64,000 bases of DNA from Parelaphostrongylus tenuis (Eukaryota > Nematoda > Chromadorea > Rhabditida > Metastrongylidae): assembly GCA_019055375.1 (NCBI GenBank), contig JAHQIW010000089.1, positions 1 through 64,000 on the forward strand, read 5' to 3'. The position numbers and the translations under genes are program-made. Positions 9,014 through 22,029 of this stretch are shown piece after piece; position 1 is the first letter of the stretch; each line of letters begins with the position of its first letter. A model generated the notes under the pieces. That model was not told the origin of the DNA, did not search any database, and was given only the letters and a program-made list of their open reading frames with translations.

Positions 9014-9969
9014 TGGCGTACCAACCTCGTTTAGGCTTGAAACATTCTTTCTTTGGAATTTGTACTAATTTACTTTTTGGCGAAGATGAGCGGTGTAATA
9101 CCATTGCTGTATCCAAACCGTACTCAATCAAGCATGTCGTGGTTTAGTGACGATTGGTTTTCGAAATACAAATTAAAAGCCATGGCTGAGTCAGCAAAAG
9201 AGCAGCGGTTGTGGTGGTGTTACTGCTGTTTAAAAATAAGTCTACGTGAAAGAGAATTAATTACTTCGATTTAGAAAAAATATCGATGATGTTTTTATAA
9301 CGAGTGGCTGAAATTTTGTGATTTACCAGAGCGTGGCAATGAAAATGGATTGAGAATATTGGGGCGAAACTGTACCTCGTTGAGAAATTCATTTGGAGCG
9401 ACATAGAGCTGCTTATTCAGACATTCCCTAGAACTTAATTTAAAATATCGTGACTGAGTTGATGATTAAGCAATGCTGGCTCTGTATTCCAAGTTTCATT
9501 GGCGAGCAGTTAAGACGCGATATTCTGTGTGTCGATTCTCAAATTTTTTGACAACATATTGAAATGAGAAGAAATCTTCACATCCTTTGACCGTTAAACT
9601 AGTGAAACTTCTAGTGAGGTGCAAACGCTTTCCGCAATATCAATTCCTCAGCTGTTTTACACTGTCTAAAACATTTTTCGGAAGTGCGTTCTCTTGATAT
9701 TTGTAATAGCAGATATACCATCCGCTAAACAGGAAGCCAATGAATGCCTACCAATTTCTTTACTACTTTTTTGAGTATTGATATAGAAGGATGCAATTTT
9801 TCTTGCATTTGCTACTCTGGTTTGTAACTGATGTGCGCTTTTGACAGCGAACCGAGGTCTCTCTCGAACTGAAGCGGGCTCGCATTTGAGCATTTGTACA
9901 GTTGTACGATGTTGTCTCGCTCTATATTTTGCTGCTAATGACGTATTACTTGCTACTTCACATTTCTTT

Positions 9970-10870
9970 CAAATTGTGAAAAAGATGTTGGTAGGCACAA
10001 AAGTAAATGCAGTTTCAAACCGCGAGTTCAAAAGGGGTTCGTAAAGCAGCTGAGATTACTCATCGACAACACATTTGGCAGAAGAACTGCTAACGAACGT
10101 ACAATGTAGCGGTGGTTCACACAGTTTCGTGCGAGAATCTTAAAGATGAGGAACGTAGTGGTTAACCACAGAAAGTTGACAACTAGTGATTAGCTACAGA
10201 AAGATGACAACGACTAATGGAGAGAAATTATCGAAGCTGATTCTTATGATTAGACGAGATATAGCAAAGGACTCAACGTCGACCATTCTACCATCTCCAC
10301 ATTTGAAGAAGCTTATGACAGTAAATTCTGTTTCAGCACGATTTGAAATCGCCTTTTCTCCACCATCCTAACACTTTCGCTCCCTTTTCTAGGCAAATTC
10401 ATAAGTGATTTGCGAAATTTTGAGGACGCTGGTGATACTCATCGAAACATATTGTCTAGTCGCTGACGAGCAAAGAATGAATGATGTTTTGAGCTGTCAC
10501 CATTGTTCCTTTGTTCTCACTATTTTGAAAGACATATATTTTTGGGATTACGTGACCAAGGTAGAATCATCTAGTGGCAGAATCCACCATCAACGCAGCA
10601 AGCCCAGTAAGACCTGGTCTTGGATTGCTTTCACTCGTAACTTTACTATCAACGCACAGCCATCGTATAGTAGAGATCTCAACTGAAGAAACTACGCTCA
10701 CTTCGTGCTTTATGGGAATCGGGTTTATGCGACTATGAAGAGCCATTTCAGAATAATGAAAGGCTAAAAGAATAAACTCGTAAATTGGCCTATGAAGAAG
10801 ACAAAGGTGCTGAAACGCTTGTTCAATACCATTTGTGTATGTTATTTGTGTTGCTATAGTAATACAAAAT
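9970..10870 (+). mobile_element. mariner-type transposase relic 1
   Basis: Six-frame reading shows mariner-like fragments in order: FKRG followed by KAAEITHRQ (N-terminal helix-turn-helix region), then an out-of-frame segment with DIAKDSTSTILPSPHLKKL (family: DIAxxLNVDHSTISRHLKKL), a QNPPSTQQ-type middle, and a C-terminal CDYEEPFQNNERLKE. Many stops and frameshifts; no intact catalytic core. Terminal inverted repeats were not delimited. Assigned to Tc1/mariner from the motif order; the subfamily is not resolved. Confidence 0.6.
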
Positions 10871-11539
10871 AATGTGACTAAGCATCCACAAACAAATCAC
10901 TATTGTTTCCCAAAATACATGAAGCTGAAAGCCATTGATTGAAAAACTAAAAGTTGGCTAAATATGGATTGTTTGTCGTTCACTTTCTGCTACTTAAAAC
11001 AACACTGTGTTGAAAACCACTAATTATTTCAGTTTACAGAAAAACAAAAGCGATGCTCTTTTTCCAATAGCTCAAATATCTCCAGTACAACCACAGTATT
11101 CAAACTAAAGAGCACGTGCTGCTTATTCAGATGTATTCAGCGCACATAAAACTCATAACAAGGCCTATAATCCAACAGGAGTAAATGTGGATCTAACTTG
11201 ACATGTTGAGCAGGAAAGACGCAATCTTCTTTGTTTTGATCGCAAGAAATCTCGTTGATAGAGTGAAACTTATGAATTGCTTGACTACTAATGTTGTGTC
11301 ACCGATATAGAAACAAGTGCTTTCCAGTCAAAATGCAGATCTTTACCTGTTGAAGCTTAAGTGCAAGGTGTCGTGGTAGACGTCCTCATTAAGCGTCTTT
11401 TACGGGAAAAAGTTTCACTACCTATATGATAGAAAATCGTTGAGCGTCCATCACTCGCATCATTAATCTTCTCGGGTAGTCAATATGAGAAGTCGCGATT
11501 TTTGACTATCCTTTTAGTTTTATTTCTTGTGATACATAC

Positions 11540-12060
11540 ATTCTACAAAAACAATGTTAACACTAAAGCATTAGATTGAGAAAAATGTTTCTTAACACCC
11601 TGTGAAAATTCAAAGTTTATGCGTAAACTCAGTAAAAGAAGCGAAGCATTATTCTTTAGAGTAAGCACCATCAATATCCACGATCTTTTGCCAACGATGC
11701 TTCTGGATTTGCTCGAAATTGTCATTTCTTAGACTTTGAATCGGAAAACTCCTGACATGCCGCTTCCACTCGATCAAATGTCTCAAATCAGCTCCTACGC
11801 AGGAAATGTTCTATTGAACGGAAAAGAGCATAATCGGATGGCGCAAAATTTGGACTGTAGGCTGAGTACGGCAGGACCTCGGCTCCTTTCAATTCATCTC
11901 CTTAGTCTTCTTTGCGGTGTGAGTTTTGACATCGGCACTGTCTTGCTGAAACATTGCACGCTTTCGACGAATCATTGTCGGGTACCTTTCTCCAACGCAG
12001 TGTTGCCGTGGGAGCTTCTTATGGAAATATTTTTGAGATATTCCGTCAACTTATTCTCAT
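11540..12060 (-). mobile_element. mariner relic 2 (C-terminal half)
   Basis: Minus-strand pieces read EVLPYSAYSPNFAPSDYALF then RSIEHFLRR and farther on IQKHRWQKIVDIDGAY, matching mariner signatures (HPPYSPDLAPSDYHLFRS ... RWQKVVDxNGDYF). Several frame changes; the N-terminus was not found. Close in sequence to the relic at 22030-23100. Confidence 0.7.
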
Positions 12061-13329
12061 AATTAATAATAACAGATATAGTATGACTTTTGAGAAATTG
12101 AACTTTCGAGGAGCTTCTTCTTTAACCTAGTAAAATCCTTATTGGAACTGAAATACAGAAAAAGTATGATTCCAAAAACATTTTCATAATTGCTATGCAA
12201 CATTTAACACAAAGCAATCATGATATCACTCTAACTTTTGATTTAGTGCCACATGTTTATCACCAACGGTAGGGTGCGATATTAGAGCATCGTATGAAGT
12301 GACTAGTTTGAAGATGTATAGGTGGACGACAAAGGCGAAGCTTCTTACATTTTGTGACGAAAACTTTGCTCCACGATTAGCGATAGTTTCATCATGCAAT
12401 TGTTTTTTGTCGCTCTTGTTGGTTTTTGCTCTTTGTAGGGCGATCACATGGAATTTAAAGTGACTATTAGCTTCAAAAACGCGTATGGGTCGACGTCTGA
12501 GTAGAGTGTTCCAGCGTCATGGCTGCAAAGCAGGAGCAGTCCCTTAAACGTGTAGTAGACGTGTTCATTTGCCCTTATCCAATGACTTCCCGTTCATCGC
12601 GAAGTCTGATCATCTCTTACAGGTCGTCGCTCTATCCGACGTCATAGTTGAGAACACCCAATGTGCGTGGTACTAAGGAGGTATCCATTCCTTGCGGTTT
12701 TTCTATGGAGTCCGAGGTTGGCTTAGCTGAGGCAATTCTCAGGTCGTCACCACACCATAAAGTCACAGTCTTTGATGAATAGGAGGAAGTTTGCCACATT
12801 GCAACTAGTCAATTTCAAGACGGTGGTAATTCTGGTATGGTATACTCATAACTAGGATTTTTGAATGGAACCCACTCCTTTTCAGCTTAGGAAGCCTTGC
12901 CATAAAAATAAACCTCGATGTACTTCACAGCGCGACACCCAGAAACACTCTCAAACCTTAGTAGCAAAACAGGATAACCTTTTCGAAAATGAATAATGTT
13001 AAAATAGCCGAATCATCATCAATTTTCCACTGTCGTTTCATCATAGTCACTATACCAAAAAGCCTTCGTAAACGTATTTTCTGTGGTTTTCTACCATTTG
13101 ATGATGTTGTTTCCTTCGACTCAAATTGAACAACTGGTTTGTGGTCAATCCACTGGGAAGAACGTAAGAGGGAGTAATAAATTGTCCTCAAGGAATAAGC
13201 TCCTCTTGTTCCTTCGTGCGGAACTGGAAAGCTGCCCATGGATATTCAGCTGCCACGTTCAAAAACAGGAGGCTATACGTTGGATATGAAATGTTGAACA
13301 GAGTAAAGGAAACGAGTCTCACTCCCCAA

Positions 13330-13410
13330 CCCCGAGCGAACCCTCGTACTGCATGCTGGGACGGCCAGTAACGAGAGCGTGCTAAAATTTTAGAATCATT
13401 TAAGGATATC
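13330..13410 (+). repeat. decayed trace of ribozyme family 2
   Basis: GCATGCTGGGACGGCCAGTA followed by ACGAGAGCG aligns with the spacer and core region of 8940-8985 (GGACGGCCATTGACGAGG). Too eroded to fold as a ribozyme. Confidence 0.3.
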
Positions 13411-13859
13411 TAAAATTGAAATGATTTGAGGTGACGGTTTGTACCTATCATGCACACACACACTTGCATACTAATCCTCTATAAGAAGCTAACAAAAGAG
13501 GAAAAAGTGATAAGGTACGGCGTCGACGGCTGTTTGGTCATATAATCAAGCTTTGACGAATACGAACTCGAAGCCTCCAATAAGGATCCAAAAATCATTC
13601 GGAAAGATGGCACATTGTTAAGGTTATTATAGGAGATTATGGTGTGAAAATGGGTCTATAAGAAAGTCTGAAGAAAACCACATTAGAACACACGGATGCG
13701 AGTCGTAAGAACAAGGTGAAGGGCTGCCTGAACTTTTCATGAAGGCTTAAACCATTCATACTGGCTCACAATTTCAGAAACAATCTGTCTAGAATCGCTC
13801 ATTATTGCCACCCTATACAACGTCACACTATCATAAGAATGAGATAGTGTGGGAACAAA

Positions 13860-14335
13860 AATTGATAGTCGATAATTACACTGTCTTCACGTTGCTGATG
13901 TCATCGTTCTTATGACTCCATAAACATAATGAGTGCAACGAAATCAATGTATGTAGGATATTTTACTTCCAACTGAATCTGACGAGAACGATTTTGTATG
14001 CCTCATTCGCGTTAAACGGGGTGATTACTAACGACAGTTCTGGCCGCGTCCATCTAAGTCAAGGTGTTAACATGATGAACGACGCAATTACAGGGCTTAA
14101 CGGCATGCAAGCTAAGGAGCATTTGACAGCACTGCGGATGTAGTAATGAGAACAAGCAGCAGCTAAATCCATGTCCACCTATTCAACTATGATTACTTCT
14201 GTCTTGAATTGTGAATCAGAAATCTGGTCTACACTCAAGCAGGATAAAAGATTGCTTAACAATGTTGAGCGCGCAGTTGGGTCAATTCTAGGAGTATCTC
14301 GCGCCTCGTGCGAGAAGAAGTATCTGTAGTTCTGA
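13860..14335 (+). mobile_element. RTE-type non-LTR retrotransposon fragment (RT C-terminal part)
   Basis: Plus-strand frames show LNLTRTILYA, PFTLNG-like FALNGVI, then GVNMMNDAITGL (RTE: YLGRELNMMNDL) and STMITSVLNCESEIWS...ERAVGSILGVS (RTE: STVLPALTYASETW...ERAIERVMLGVS). This is the conserved region after the polymerase YADD-type motif in strongylid RTE elements. Multiple stops; 5' parts not found. Confidence 0.6.
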
Positions 14336-14339
14336 CTAC

Positions 14340-16340
14340 TTTAACTGCCAATAAACAAAGGTCTCTTTCTTACGCCAAACTATCGAAGACAAAGCAAGCG
14401 GACACGTAATATATTTCGACGGCAATCGGAGATCAATGCCTTTACCAGCTGGATTCGTTCAAGAGGTCAAGCGCACCGAAGATATCCTACCAATTTAATG
14501 ATTCAATTTCTGCTCAAACATTTTAGGAGAAAGATAAAATGGTGAACATTTTTCTAGAACCTGGAGGATTCCGCCACTCTTGCACGTGGTGGAGAAAAAT
14601 AGAAGTTTTTAGTTGTGTCTGCTCCAGTCACCCGACAGTCAGCGGGACAACGGATGATATAGGGATCATCGTTCACTGCTTCTAAAAATAAGCAGCAGCA
14701 ACGTTAGCCACTAAATGAAGTTGCGTTCTGAATGACAAATCGATTTTTATGAGAGAACAATCTCTTCTCATTGCTTACTACAATGCGCTCGGCAATCCAT
14801 TGTGAAGTAAAAGTTTGAAAAATTATCATAAAATTGTCTAAAAGCCTGTTTTGTCTTCGATAACGGCGGAACGGACATAGATCAACATTTGCTATGAATG
14901 AAGTTTTGACCAACGCTGAGGTTGCTTTTTCAAATCTCCACAGCTTCTGGTGCTTCTACGAATGTATTCTGATGTGGACTTCACTCTCTTAGAACTTCAT
15001 GAGTAGCCTTTCTCGTCGAAAGTTTGCTAGTGGTCATCTGTCTTTGTGCTACTTGATAAAAACCGTTGAGAACTTCAGTAAACAAGGAGAACTTGGAAAA
15101 TTTGTACTTGGGCAACTTTCATTTGGATTAGAACGAAGTCATAATCTGCGTGGATCTCGTCTCCTTACATAAGACTACTTAAAACCAATTGTTGAAGAGA
15201 GTTCAAACACTGCTGAACACAAAGAGAATGTTGAGGTAAAATTTTAAATCGCTCAGCACTGCAGCTAAAACAACGCGGAAGTGCTACAACAACGAAGTTA
15301 GAAGCAGGAAATGCTTGCAGATCTAGCTTTCGTCAACGTGCATGAAAATTTGAAACACGGGCGAAAACTCTACAGAGTCGATGGCTTTTCGATTAGTCAT
15401 CAGCAGAACAGACAAATTATGATTTATTACATTCTACGTAGGAACATTGACATCAGGGAATTACTTGTGAGTACTTCAACTTCTGCTGTGATGATCGTCG
15501 CTGAAGAGCGACTCACATAGCAGCAAAACAAATTTTTGGGAAAATTTTTTCATTTGATTAAGGTGATTCAGCAAAGTGAGTTTCATACAAGTTGTGCTAT
15601 CGTCACCTAGCCGAAACGTAAGCCCACCAATTTTGTGCAGTGATTTTTTTGGTCAGATTGAGCAACATTCGCTTTGAAGCATTATTTTGGGTAAACGGAA
15701 AATTCCAGATTACATCACGTGTCCTTACTTATAAATCAAATTAACCACCTGAAATCGGATAAATCCGATAGGAATTCATCAAACAAAAAGCACATTAACT
15801 CTGTCAACGCAACTTTTGAGAATTGCAGTAAATTGAGGAAGCTGTCCAAATGCCCATGTTTATTAGAAGTAGAACATCTGAAAAAGTGGTAATTTTAGCG
15901 TGCAAACATTATGGATAAATTCCATGAATCTAGAACCTAGAAGCACGGAGGGATTCCTTGCTTTGTGGTGTAGTATACTGCACTGATACTTTATTATGAG
16001 AGAAGTGCATTAGTATCCTGACATTCTTTTTGAACTCTTTACGGTAGGTGTTTAAGTGGAACAATTAGTGGAAGACTCATATAAAGCGTTAAGTATGCAG
16101 AAAGCTAATTCGCTTCCTCTGCGATTGAAGAGTGTGACGTGCATTTGTAATGCCCAAACAATAAAAGTTTCAATTTTATCTGAAGCTCGAGAATAAAATG
16201 CACCACAAAATTAGCGTTTCTTTCACCACCTCAATATTACTTCCCAATGTATTCCTCTCTTATAACTCATATCAAAGCAAAGCGCTTGCCACACTTGAAC
16301 GAGTATTGAATCAACAAATCATTTTGCGTTTATATCCACG
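14340..16340. other. no gene recognised
   Basis: Only short frames with no family resemblance and no convincing splice-bounded exons. AT-rich unique-looking sequence or very old repeat. Confidence 0.6.
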
Positions 16341-16344
16341 TAAG

Positions 16345-16565
16345 AGCTCATGTGGCGCAGTGGTTGAAGGTGCTTTGCATTGCACACGAGGTGAATGGCT
16401 CGATCTTACGCTCATGGCTTGCCAAGCCATCCATCCCTCCGGTGTCGGTAAATCGGTACCAAACAGGTCTCAGACTTAACTGGGCGTAAGTGATTGTAAA
16501 GGCCAGATATGCATCATGGCGCATCCTTCAGGGATTGATCAACTCCGAGAGCTCTATTCTCTCTA
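16345..16565 (+). repeat. tRNA-derived SINE, second family, copy 1
   Basis: TGTGGCGCAGTGGTTGAAGG (A-box-like) and CACACGAGGTGAATGGCTC start a body shared with 21471-21770: CCATCCATCCCTCCGGTGTC, CAGGTCTCAGACTT, TTGTAAAGGCCAGATATGCA and CAGGGATTGATCAACTCCGA. Confidence 0.65.
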
Positions 16566-16569
16566 TTTT

Positions 16570-19500
16570 TATCCACGTAAATTGTTCGAATAGATGCAAA
16601 TTTTGAAATGTCAACGCTATCATGCTCACACAGCTTATTTGTTTTGCAGTGAGTAAAGTCACACGTTCACAACTGCTTTCGTTAGCGCTCCACTATTTTC
16701 GATACTACTGTTGCGTTTCACTGCGGATAATTGTTGATTGCTCCAGAATGTTATAAGAAGTAGCGCTTATTAGGTGAAAAATCTTTGAGTAGAGATGGGA
16801 CAAAAAAAAAACTTGTTTATCACTACTTTTCTGCTGTGAAGCTAATCTAGTTGGAAATTTGTCTAATGGCTGAGCTAGAAATGAAATGACATGAATTATT
16901 ACAAAGGTGTATCCTAAACCAACAAAATGGAGCTGTGTATGGTCATGACGACTTGTCGAAATTGTCACATGAGTGCTATGACGCTTTCAAGGATTTTAGC
17001 ACTCACAGCACAGTTCACGCGAAAAATCTTGCAATTATAGTGTTTTTTCTCCGGTTAACAGGATTCTCTGTTTACGGCAGCATATGGTATGTGTGAGAAT
17101 TTTGCATTGAACTTGCTTCTTGTTTAGCAGTTTTGTTAGAATAGGACGGAGCTAATTATTCAGCTTTCTTCAGCACCGTCAAATTCTAACATGATGCCCG
17201 ATGACTAAGCAGCCCTGCCTATGTTTTCAATGTGTCATTCTATCGTGCGGGGCAGTTTTTAGAACGGAATCACTTGTTGGAGTTCTCTTTTCTACACGAC
17301 CCGTTATTACATCCTCACACTAATCTTCCACAAAGATATTGAACTTCTGCGTGGTATTTTGACTTTTGCTTGAGAATTTCGACTTCTGTGTAAATGTCGT
17401 AGAACACTGACCGGGAAAATATTGCTGCAATCCTGAAGATAGTCACACTATGGCTCTCATAGGTGATCGTAGGACTTGAGCTGAGGATGGGCTAGGACCA
17501 GCACATTGGATCATAATAACGTGCATCAGTAAACAATAGGTCACCGCTCTCCAATTCCATTGCGCAGCGAAATTCATTAAGACCTTCACAGCCGTCGAGC
17601 GCTATCACGATAGGTGTGTTTACATGCATAGATGTTAGAAGAAATAGTCAGCTTTTTGCTTGAAGCCGCTAGCGCAGCGTTATTTTTTGTTTTGTAGACA
17701 AACATTTAACCACATGCAAATATCTGAGTAGATGAACGAATCCAACTACCAGCCACCAGTGAAAATACAGACGATTATCATCGTTACACGCAAAGCCCTG
17801 ATCACTAATGGCTAATGTGGTCCTCTACAGTAATTTTTTTTTTCCAAAATGCTAGATTCCTTGCTGAAATCACAGCCGTTGTTCTTGGCAATTGTTGGAA
17901 TGGATATAAAACGAATATTTGATGCGCGTAGTTTCGAAGCCTGTAATTGAAGCGTATGTTTTGCACAATACACTGCTGGTGATAACTTTTTTGAAAGTCC
18001 TTTTCAGTGATTTTAGACCAGTTGAGATAAGCCTGAGATAAATAAAAATAACAGAGTTTTGCCTTTGAACTCAAACTATTTGAAAGTGGGAATTGTATTT
18101 TCCAGAGGGGATAATGTTCGACTATTAGCAGATGAACTGAAGCTAATAGTCAGAACAGGTTATCTAAAAATATGAATTTGAAATCGGACTCGACGCTAAT
18201 CATTAAACAGTTCTTCTTCGAAGACATTATGAAGTGTCAAGCCCTGATGGTCGAGTGATGCAAAAGGCAAGTGGCAGCAATAGTGCCGGTAGAAAGCAAC
18301 GCTTTCAGAGCTTTTTCAAAAACAAACAAGTGATCCGTTTTCATGTCGCATTGCTATCTATGAATGAAAAAAATATCATATACGATAACCTACAAAGGTC
18401 TTAAAAGAGGAAGAACGAGATAAGTAGATAAAAATTTCAAAAATTAAATTTGCGCCAGAAAGTTATGATGACTTTTTATCTTTTGGTTTTGAGTCCTTTA
18501 ATGAGACACCTTGAGTAGTTGAGAATTTACCTCAATAGACAGGACGCCAGGGAATAGCTAAAGCTCTGAAGAACTCGTGAAAAATGCTCAAATTTATTCA
18601 AGAAAAAAAGATATCTGATAAGACAACTATCAACGAAACGCTCCACAGCTAATGCTGCAGCTCTTTCGGCTTTTCATATTAAGGTGATGAAGATAATCCC
18701 GAGCAAAGTGTAATCATCCTGACTCATTGCGGCTTCAAATGACGCGAATCTGTCAAAATCGTAGTCAAGACAAAACAAATATTCGTTTAACGACTTCACC
18801 TTTCTCACTGAACAATCAGTAAAATATTTCTGAACGATGACTAAATTAGTAGAAAATCAGTTTTGTGAATTAATAGCGTTACATGAAAAATACAATTCAA
18901 GAGACCCTGCCGTATCCACCAAATTTTAAGGAATTCCCATAAAGTAATAACAGCTTTTCTCAAACATGTCAACTTGTTTGATTTGATCTTTGTCTGAAAT
19001 GAGGATCAGACTCTAGTTTTCCTTAATTTGGAGAATATCATCCATTTCTTGCAAATAGCTCTTCTTCGACAAATATCGTCAACAGTGACAGAAACCTTCG
19101 TTTTGTCTGCACATAATGGAGAAATAAGGAAGAAACTGACGGTATTCCATAAACGTCCACCTCTGTTAAACTTCAAAGTTGATTAAGGAGGCCTCAGCTC
19201 AGAGTCACTTCAATAGTGCCTTCAAAATTGGCCAATATTATTTCTTGTCTCAACACTTTGGTATCATCTGCAAAATATGGGACTACCTCACGATAAAACT
19301 CAATGAACTGATTAAGTTATTTTGTTGGTTTTGATTTAACGATTGCCATTCCTCATAATAGTGAATTAACAATGCGATCCTTGTTACCGCCCGTTTCTCA
19401 ATTTTTTAGTGCAATTCAGCAGCATTCTCTTTGGCTATCAGTAGCCTCCACCATGACAAAGTAGATTTCATAACCATGAGCGAACTTGATGGGAACCTAT

Positions 19501-20200
19501 GAGCTCGAATAATGGGACAGTTGCTTTTTTTGTCACCACGAACACTTTCCATTGAAATTTGAACTACAATTTTTCCAACCGATTCTTTTCAGCAATTATT
19601 CTTTTGACTAATCATTTTTAGCGACACCTTTCGTCGATTCTAAATTTTTTATTTTTGGGAAAGTCACATTTAATGCCTCTGTAACAGAAATGAGGTGGTG
19701 GGAACCAAATACAAACAGTGACACCTGCGGTTTTAAAGCACTTAACGAAATTTTCTTGTACAATCTTTTTCGGTTTCTTCCCTCTCATTTAGCAACTTCA
19801 CATGTAATTCTCTTCGTTAAACTAATTTCCAGGTGGCTTCGAATGGTAGAATCTGTCATGAAAGCCAATCCAAAAAATCTTCTATTGGGTTCAGGCGTGA
19901 CAGACTTCTAAAATGTTTAAAAAATATATAATTTATAAGAATTCGTCATTTCATCTCTCTTATACCAGTGTTATGATGTCAATAGTATATGTACAAGGGC
20001 GCAGAATGGTACTCAAAACATTCGAGATTAGGCGAGAGTTGAGCCCGCGTTCCACTCATACCGAGTGTATGCTTCACTGACCACATCATAACTGCCACAA
20101 ATATTCGTTGACGGATTTACCTGGTACTTACATGTCCACGTTAAACCTAATTACTTTAGCAGTTATTTACATATCAAAGAAAGAGTCGTGACAGATCGAT
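16570..20200. other. no gene recognised
   Basis: AT-rich sequence on both strands without splice-bounded coding-like stretches or recognisable transposon motifs. Confidence 0.55.
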
Positions 20201-20204
20201 GCTC

Positions 20205-20285
20205 GAGGTGGTGTAATGGCGGCACACGTTCCCAACATAGGTGAAGCGCGAGTTCAACTCACTCCTGAGGTTAAATATTTTGCGT
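20205..20285 (+). repeat. tRNA-like repeat
   Basis: GGTGGTGTAATGGCGGCACA followed about 40 bases later by GAGTTCAACTCACTCC gives A-box and B-box-like elements; similar to 46085-46160. Confidence 0.4.
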
Positions 20286-20689
20286 ATCATTCAGCAACTT
20301 AAACTATAGGATAAGTCAAAGGTCTCTAAAATTATGAATCTGTCCTTACTTTAATATTAATCTGATGAAGAAAAGAAAAATTTCTTTGCAGTTACGAATT
20401 TGGCATTCGTCTAGTTTTTCAGGGGCTAGAAGTGAATAGTCATAGAAGATGGAGAGAAATCTGATCGATCTCTTTCTGATTTCGTCACTAACCACATCAA
20501 CAGTATTAGGATGTGGAGTTATGCCAGCTGGTCAAGGTAATGTATAGAAAAGTTGTAGTAGTGCAAGCAATTGCAACTTTAAAAATGATCTCATTAATCA
20601 AGTCAAATTAAATAAGAATTTATCTTATTTATCCTTCTTAGTGACGACATGATGTGGCAAACATATAACCAATATGATGGGTGATGTGC

Positions 20690-20790
20690 AAAGCTTTTAA
20701 CGACGGACGGGATTCGCACCCGCACCCGCATTTCATCCTTTTCGTGGCGCGTGTTGATCATTGCACTAACAGCGGTCATTCCGTCATCAT
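20690..20790 (-). repeat. tRNA-like repeat
   Basis: Minus strand reads GTTAGTGCAATGATCAACAC, GCGCCACG and later GTGCGAATCCCGTCC, resembling A and B boxes; same family as 20878-20960 in opposite orientation 100 bp away. Confidence 0.45.
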
Positions 20791-20877
20791 TATAATTTCG
20801 ATCCATCAGTTAACAGTCATCCACCAACAATTAGGCAGAAATTTACAATTGTGTATCAGAAAGAGAAGTGGCAGAGC

Positions 20878-20960
20878 AAGTGCCGGTAGTGCAATGGTTA
20901 GCACGCGCCCCGGAAGGAGTGAAACACGTGTTCGAATCTCGTCCGACATTCAAAGTTTTA
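20878..20960 (+). repeat. tRNA-like repeat (best preserved of its family)
   Basis: GCCGGTAGTGCAATGGTTAG and CACGCGCCCCGG are followed by GTGTTCGAATCTCGTCC, with near-consensus A box (TAGTGCAATGGTTAG) and B box (GTTCGAATC). The 3' side does not close a full acceptor stem, so it is a SINE head or tRNA relic. Confidence 0.5.
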
Positions 20961-21104
20961 CACATTACTCATCTTCAGATTAAATGCTCGAGCAATACAA
21001 TTCTAATGGAACTTCCATGCTCAAATTGAATAAATGTTTCAGATTAGTCCAGTCACGTCTGTCAAGTTTGAGAGGTCAATATGATGAATTAACTATATTG
21101 AGCA

Positions 21105-21245
21105 AAACGAAGCAAGCGGCTCGACCAGCATTTACGAGCATCAAGGATCTAGTGAAGAGAACAAAGAACACCTAATTATGTGCTCACTTTTTGATTCAAT
21201 AATTATCCCTGCTTCAACAGAGTTAATTTCAGCATTCTTTGCTTT
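21105..21245 (+). mobile_element. RTE retrotransposon fragment
   Basis: Reads KQAARPAFTSIKDLVKRTKN then, after a stop, LCAHF and a shifted FDSIIIPAST. Strongylid RTEs have RRAAWGAFKSIEDVVKRTKN followed by LRAHLFDSTVLPAL here. Short, frameshifted relic. Confidence 0.6.
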
Positions 21246-21414
21246 TGTAATTCATTTTTTTGGGCGAGTATATCATAGTGCTTGGACATTTTGTACAGTG
21301 CACATGAATTTGTTCTACCCTCGTCTCGGATTAGAAATGACCCTTAAAATAGAAACAAAATCCAACTACATGTAAGTATAACCATAAATTTCGTCATTAA
21401 TGATCTATACATAT

Positions 21415-21835
21415 TATGTATATATATATACATATATATATAAACGCTTATAACTACATATATATATACAAGAGCGAATGTGGCGCAGTGGTTAGAGGTG
21501 CTCTGCGTCGCACACGAGGTCAATGGTTCACTCGCGCTCATGGCTCACCAAGTCATCCATCCCTCCGGGGTCGGTAAACTGGTACCAGGCAGGTCTCAGA
21601 CTTGTCTGGGAGGATAAGCAGCACTGACTCGGTTCAGCGGGGGCCACCGCGACTCATTGTAAAGGCCAGATATGCATTCAATCATCTCAAACGAAGTTCA
21701 AAATTGAAGTCGAATGCATGGCGCATCCCTCAGGGATTGATCAACGCCGAAAGCTTTATCCTTTTATCCTTTATGCATATATACATATACACATATGCGT
21801 TCATATATATATATATATATAAAGGAATTACCTTT
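21415..21835 (+). repeat. TA-rich microsatellite interrupted by a SINE
   Basis: ATAT/ACATAT repeats at 21415-21470 and 21770-21832 flank the SINE copy at 21471-21770, suggesting insertion into a simple repeat or expansion of the flanks. Confidence 0.7.
21471..21770 (+). repeat. tRNA-derived SINE, second family, copy 2 (longer)
   Basis: ATGTGGCGCAGTGGTTAGAG and CACACGAGGTCAATGGTTCA give A- and B-box-like elements. The body repeats the block order of 16345-16565 and has an extra ~70 bp (GGGGGCCACCGCGACTCATT region) between CAGACTTGTCTGGG and TGTAAAGGCCAG that copy 1 lacks. Confidence 0.7.
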
Positions 21836-22029
21836 GTGAAGCAGACAACAGGTTGGTGTCAAATGCTGTTGTTGCTGTTGTTGTCGTTCACTAGTCCATG
21901 TTTCAATCACTTCGCACTGCAGAGACTGGGCGTAATTTATGTAACACTTCAGCAGTTCAATGGATCACCTGTTATATTAATAAAGATCTATTCTACAAAT
22001 CAAACACACTTTAGTGCCATCTTAGTTTG

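Larger units (their letters stand above)
8837..9060. mobile_element. foldback (MITE-like) element, ribozyme family 2 copy A
   Basis: Two ~90 bp arms (8837-8925 and 8971-9060) are near-perfect inverted copies: AAGCCTAAACGAGGTTGGTA and ACGCCAGGGCCATACACC on the left, mirrored on the right, around a ~45 bp spacer. Each arm carries a hammerhead-like motif on the strand reading outward. A related element is at 37075-37445 and a decayed trace near 13330-13400. Confidence 0.85.

Noticed and set aside
20878..20960. Functional tRNA gene
   Set aside because: A and B boxes are recognisable but acceptor and anticodon stems do not close; related degenerate copies elsewhere indicate a SINE head or relic.
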